Below, piece after piece: positions 5,636 through 5,998 of a stretch of 5,998 nucleotides of DNA. Source of the DNA: JAUWQU01 sp964605095. Its GTDB lineage: Bacteria; Planctomycetota; Phycisphaerae; SM23-33. Each line of letters starts with the position of its first letter. Positions within the stretch are counted from its first letter, which is position 1. The DNA is taken from positions 1 to 5,998 of the forward strand of contig CAZSBS010000281.1 of NCBI GenBank assembly GCA_964605095.1, given 5' to 3'. The notes under the pieces are model-generated. The model had not been told where the DNA came from, made no database searches, and worked only from the letters and a program-made list of their open reading frames with translations. The position numbers were made by a program, and so were the translations under genes.

Positions 5636-5998
5636 TTACAGCACCTCCCGCATCGCCTTGGGGATTCGTTCGAGCAGGTCGGTGGCGATCATGGCGGGCT
5701 CTGTCAGGTCGGCGGCGGCGAGGTCGCCTGCCCGGCCATGGACGTGTGCCGCCATCGCGGCCGCGTCGAAGGGCGCCATGCCCTGGGCCAGCAGGGCGGC
5801 CACCAGGCCGGTCAGCACATCACCCGTGCCGCCGGTGGCCATGCCGGGGTTGCCGGTGGTGTTGATCCGCATGCGCCGGCCATCGGTTATCACCGTGCCG
5901 GCGCCCTTGAGCACCAGCTCCAGCGGCCCGGCGCCCGCGTCCGCGGCCGACGACCACTGGCGGGCGGCTACGACAGCGGAGGCCTGCCGGGCTGACTG
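5636..5998 (-). CDS. nnrD: ADP-dependent NAD(P)H-hydrate dehydratase, C-terminal part
   Basis: The frame is open from the window edge to TAA at 5638-5636, giving the last 120 residues of a ribokinase-fold protein. NnrD removes water from the S form of hydrated NADH or NADPH at the cost of ADP (ATP in eukaryotic homologues), restoring usable cofactor in the cytoplasm. Diagnostic segments of the fragment are VLKGAGTVITDG (29-40), then NTTGNPGMATGGTGDVLTG (46-64), whose aspartate (D60) is in the position of the catalytic base, and AAHVHGRAGDLAA (83-95) followed by MIATDLLE (103-110). The C terminus ends normally, shortly after the last family block. The N-terminal half lies outside the window, so it is unknown whether it is fused to an NnrE epimerase domain, as in many bacteria. 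An ATG-like reading from 5914 is really an internal GTG (Val29) and not a start. Its 124-base distance and unrelated role argue against co-regulation with the rhamnosidase. Confidence 0.93.
   Translation of the reverse strand, partial: QSARQASAVVAARQWSSAADAGAGPLELVLKGAGTVITDGRRMRINTTGNPGMATGGTGDVLTGLVAALLAQGMAPFDAAAMAAHVHGRAGDLAAADLTEPAMIATDLLERIPKAMREVL

Noticed and set aside
1..5998. CRISPR arrays, insertion sequences, tRNA genes or long direct repeats
   Set aside because: Reading through the window showed no regularly spaced repeats, no transposase-like frame, no terminal inverted repeats and no tRNA-like T-loop; the genes are contiguous.

Overview
The window is GC-rich and densely packed. 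Every gene I can support lies on the minus strand, so transcription runs from high to low coordinates. Composition, a cytosolic GH78 rhamnosidase with planctomycete-like motif wording, and a TTGACT/TACTAT-type promoter suggest a free-living, glycan-degrading Gram-negative-type bacterium. A planctomycete or related PVC lineage is my best guess, but this rests on general impression and no marker gene is present.

Layout in transcription order. (1) 5998-5636: the C-terminal 120 codons of NnrD, the ADP-dependent NAD(P)H-hydrate dehydratase, cut by the window edge. (2) 5635-5512: a 124-base gap with a 17-bp perfect palindrome overlapping a possible -10 box, a second inverted repeat beside it, and a good ribosome binding site. 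(3) 5511-2812: a complete 899-residue GH78 alpha-L-rhamnosidase with no signal peptide. (4) 2811-2759: a 53-base gap with a strong sigma70-type promoter (TTGACT, 17 bp, TACTAT). It has a 7-bp inverted repeat in the spacer and sits so close to the next ATG that the transcript should be leaderless. (5) 2758-13: a three-gene class II (BtuCDF/FecBCD-type) ABC importer, in the order binding protein, permease, ATPase. Each junction is a 4-base stop/start overlap (TTGA, ATGA). A third ATGA overlap at 16-13 shows where a fourth gene probably begins.

How the genes work together. The binding protein captures a chelated metal compound (corrinoid, haem or siderophore). The permease dimer moves it across the inner membrane and the ATPase dimer powers the step. 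The overlaps suggest translational coupling from one mRNA that starts at the promoter inside the gap. Sequence alone does not settle the substrate: the binding protein looks slightly more corrinoid-like (BtuF), but there is no room for a cobalamin riboswitch upstream. The rhamnosidase would release L-rhamnose from imported rhamnosides in the cytoplasm and appears to have its own regulated promoter. NnrD repairs damaged nicotinamide cofactors and is unrelated housekeeping.

I see no new defence system, mobile element, CRISPR array, tRNA or rRNA. The most interesting parts are the two compact promoter/operator regions, not the proteins.
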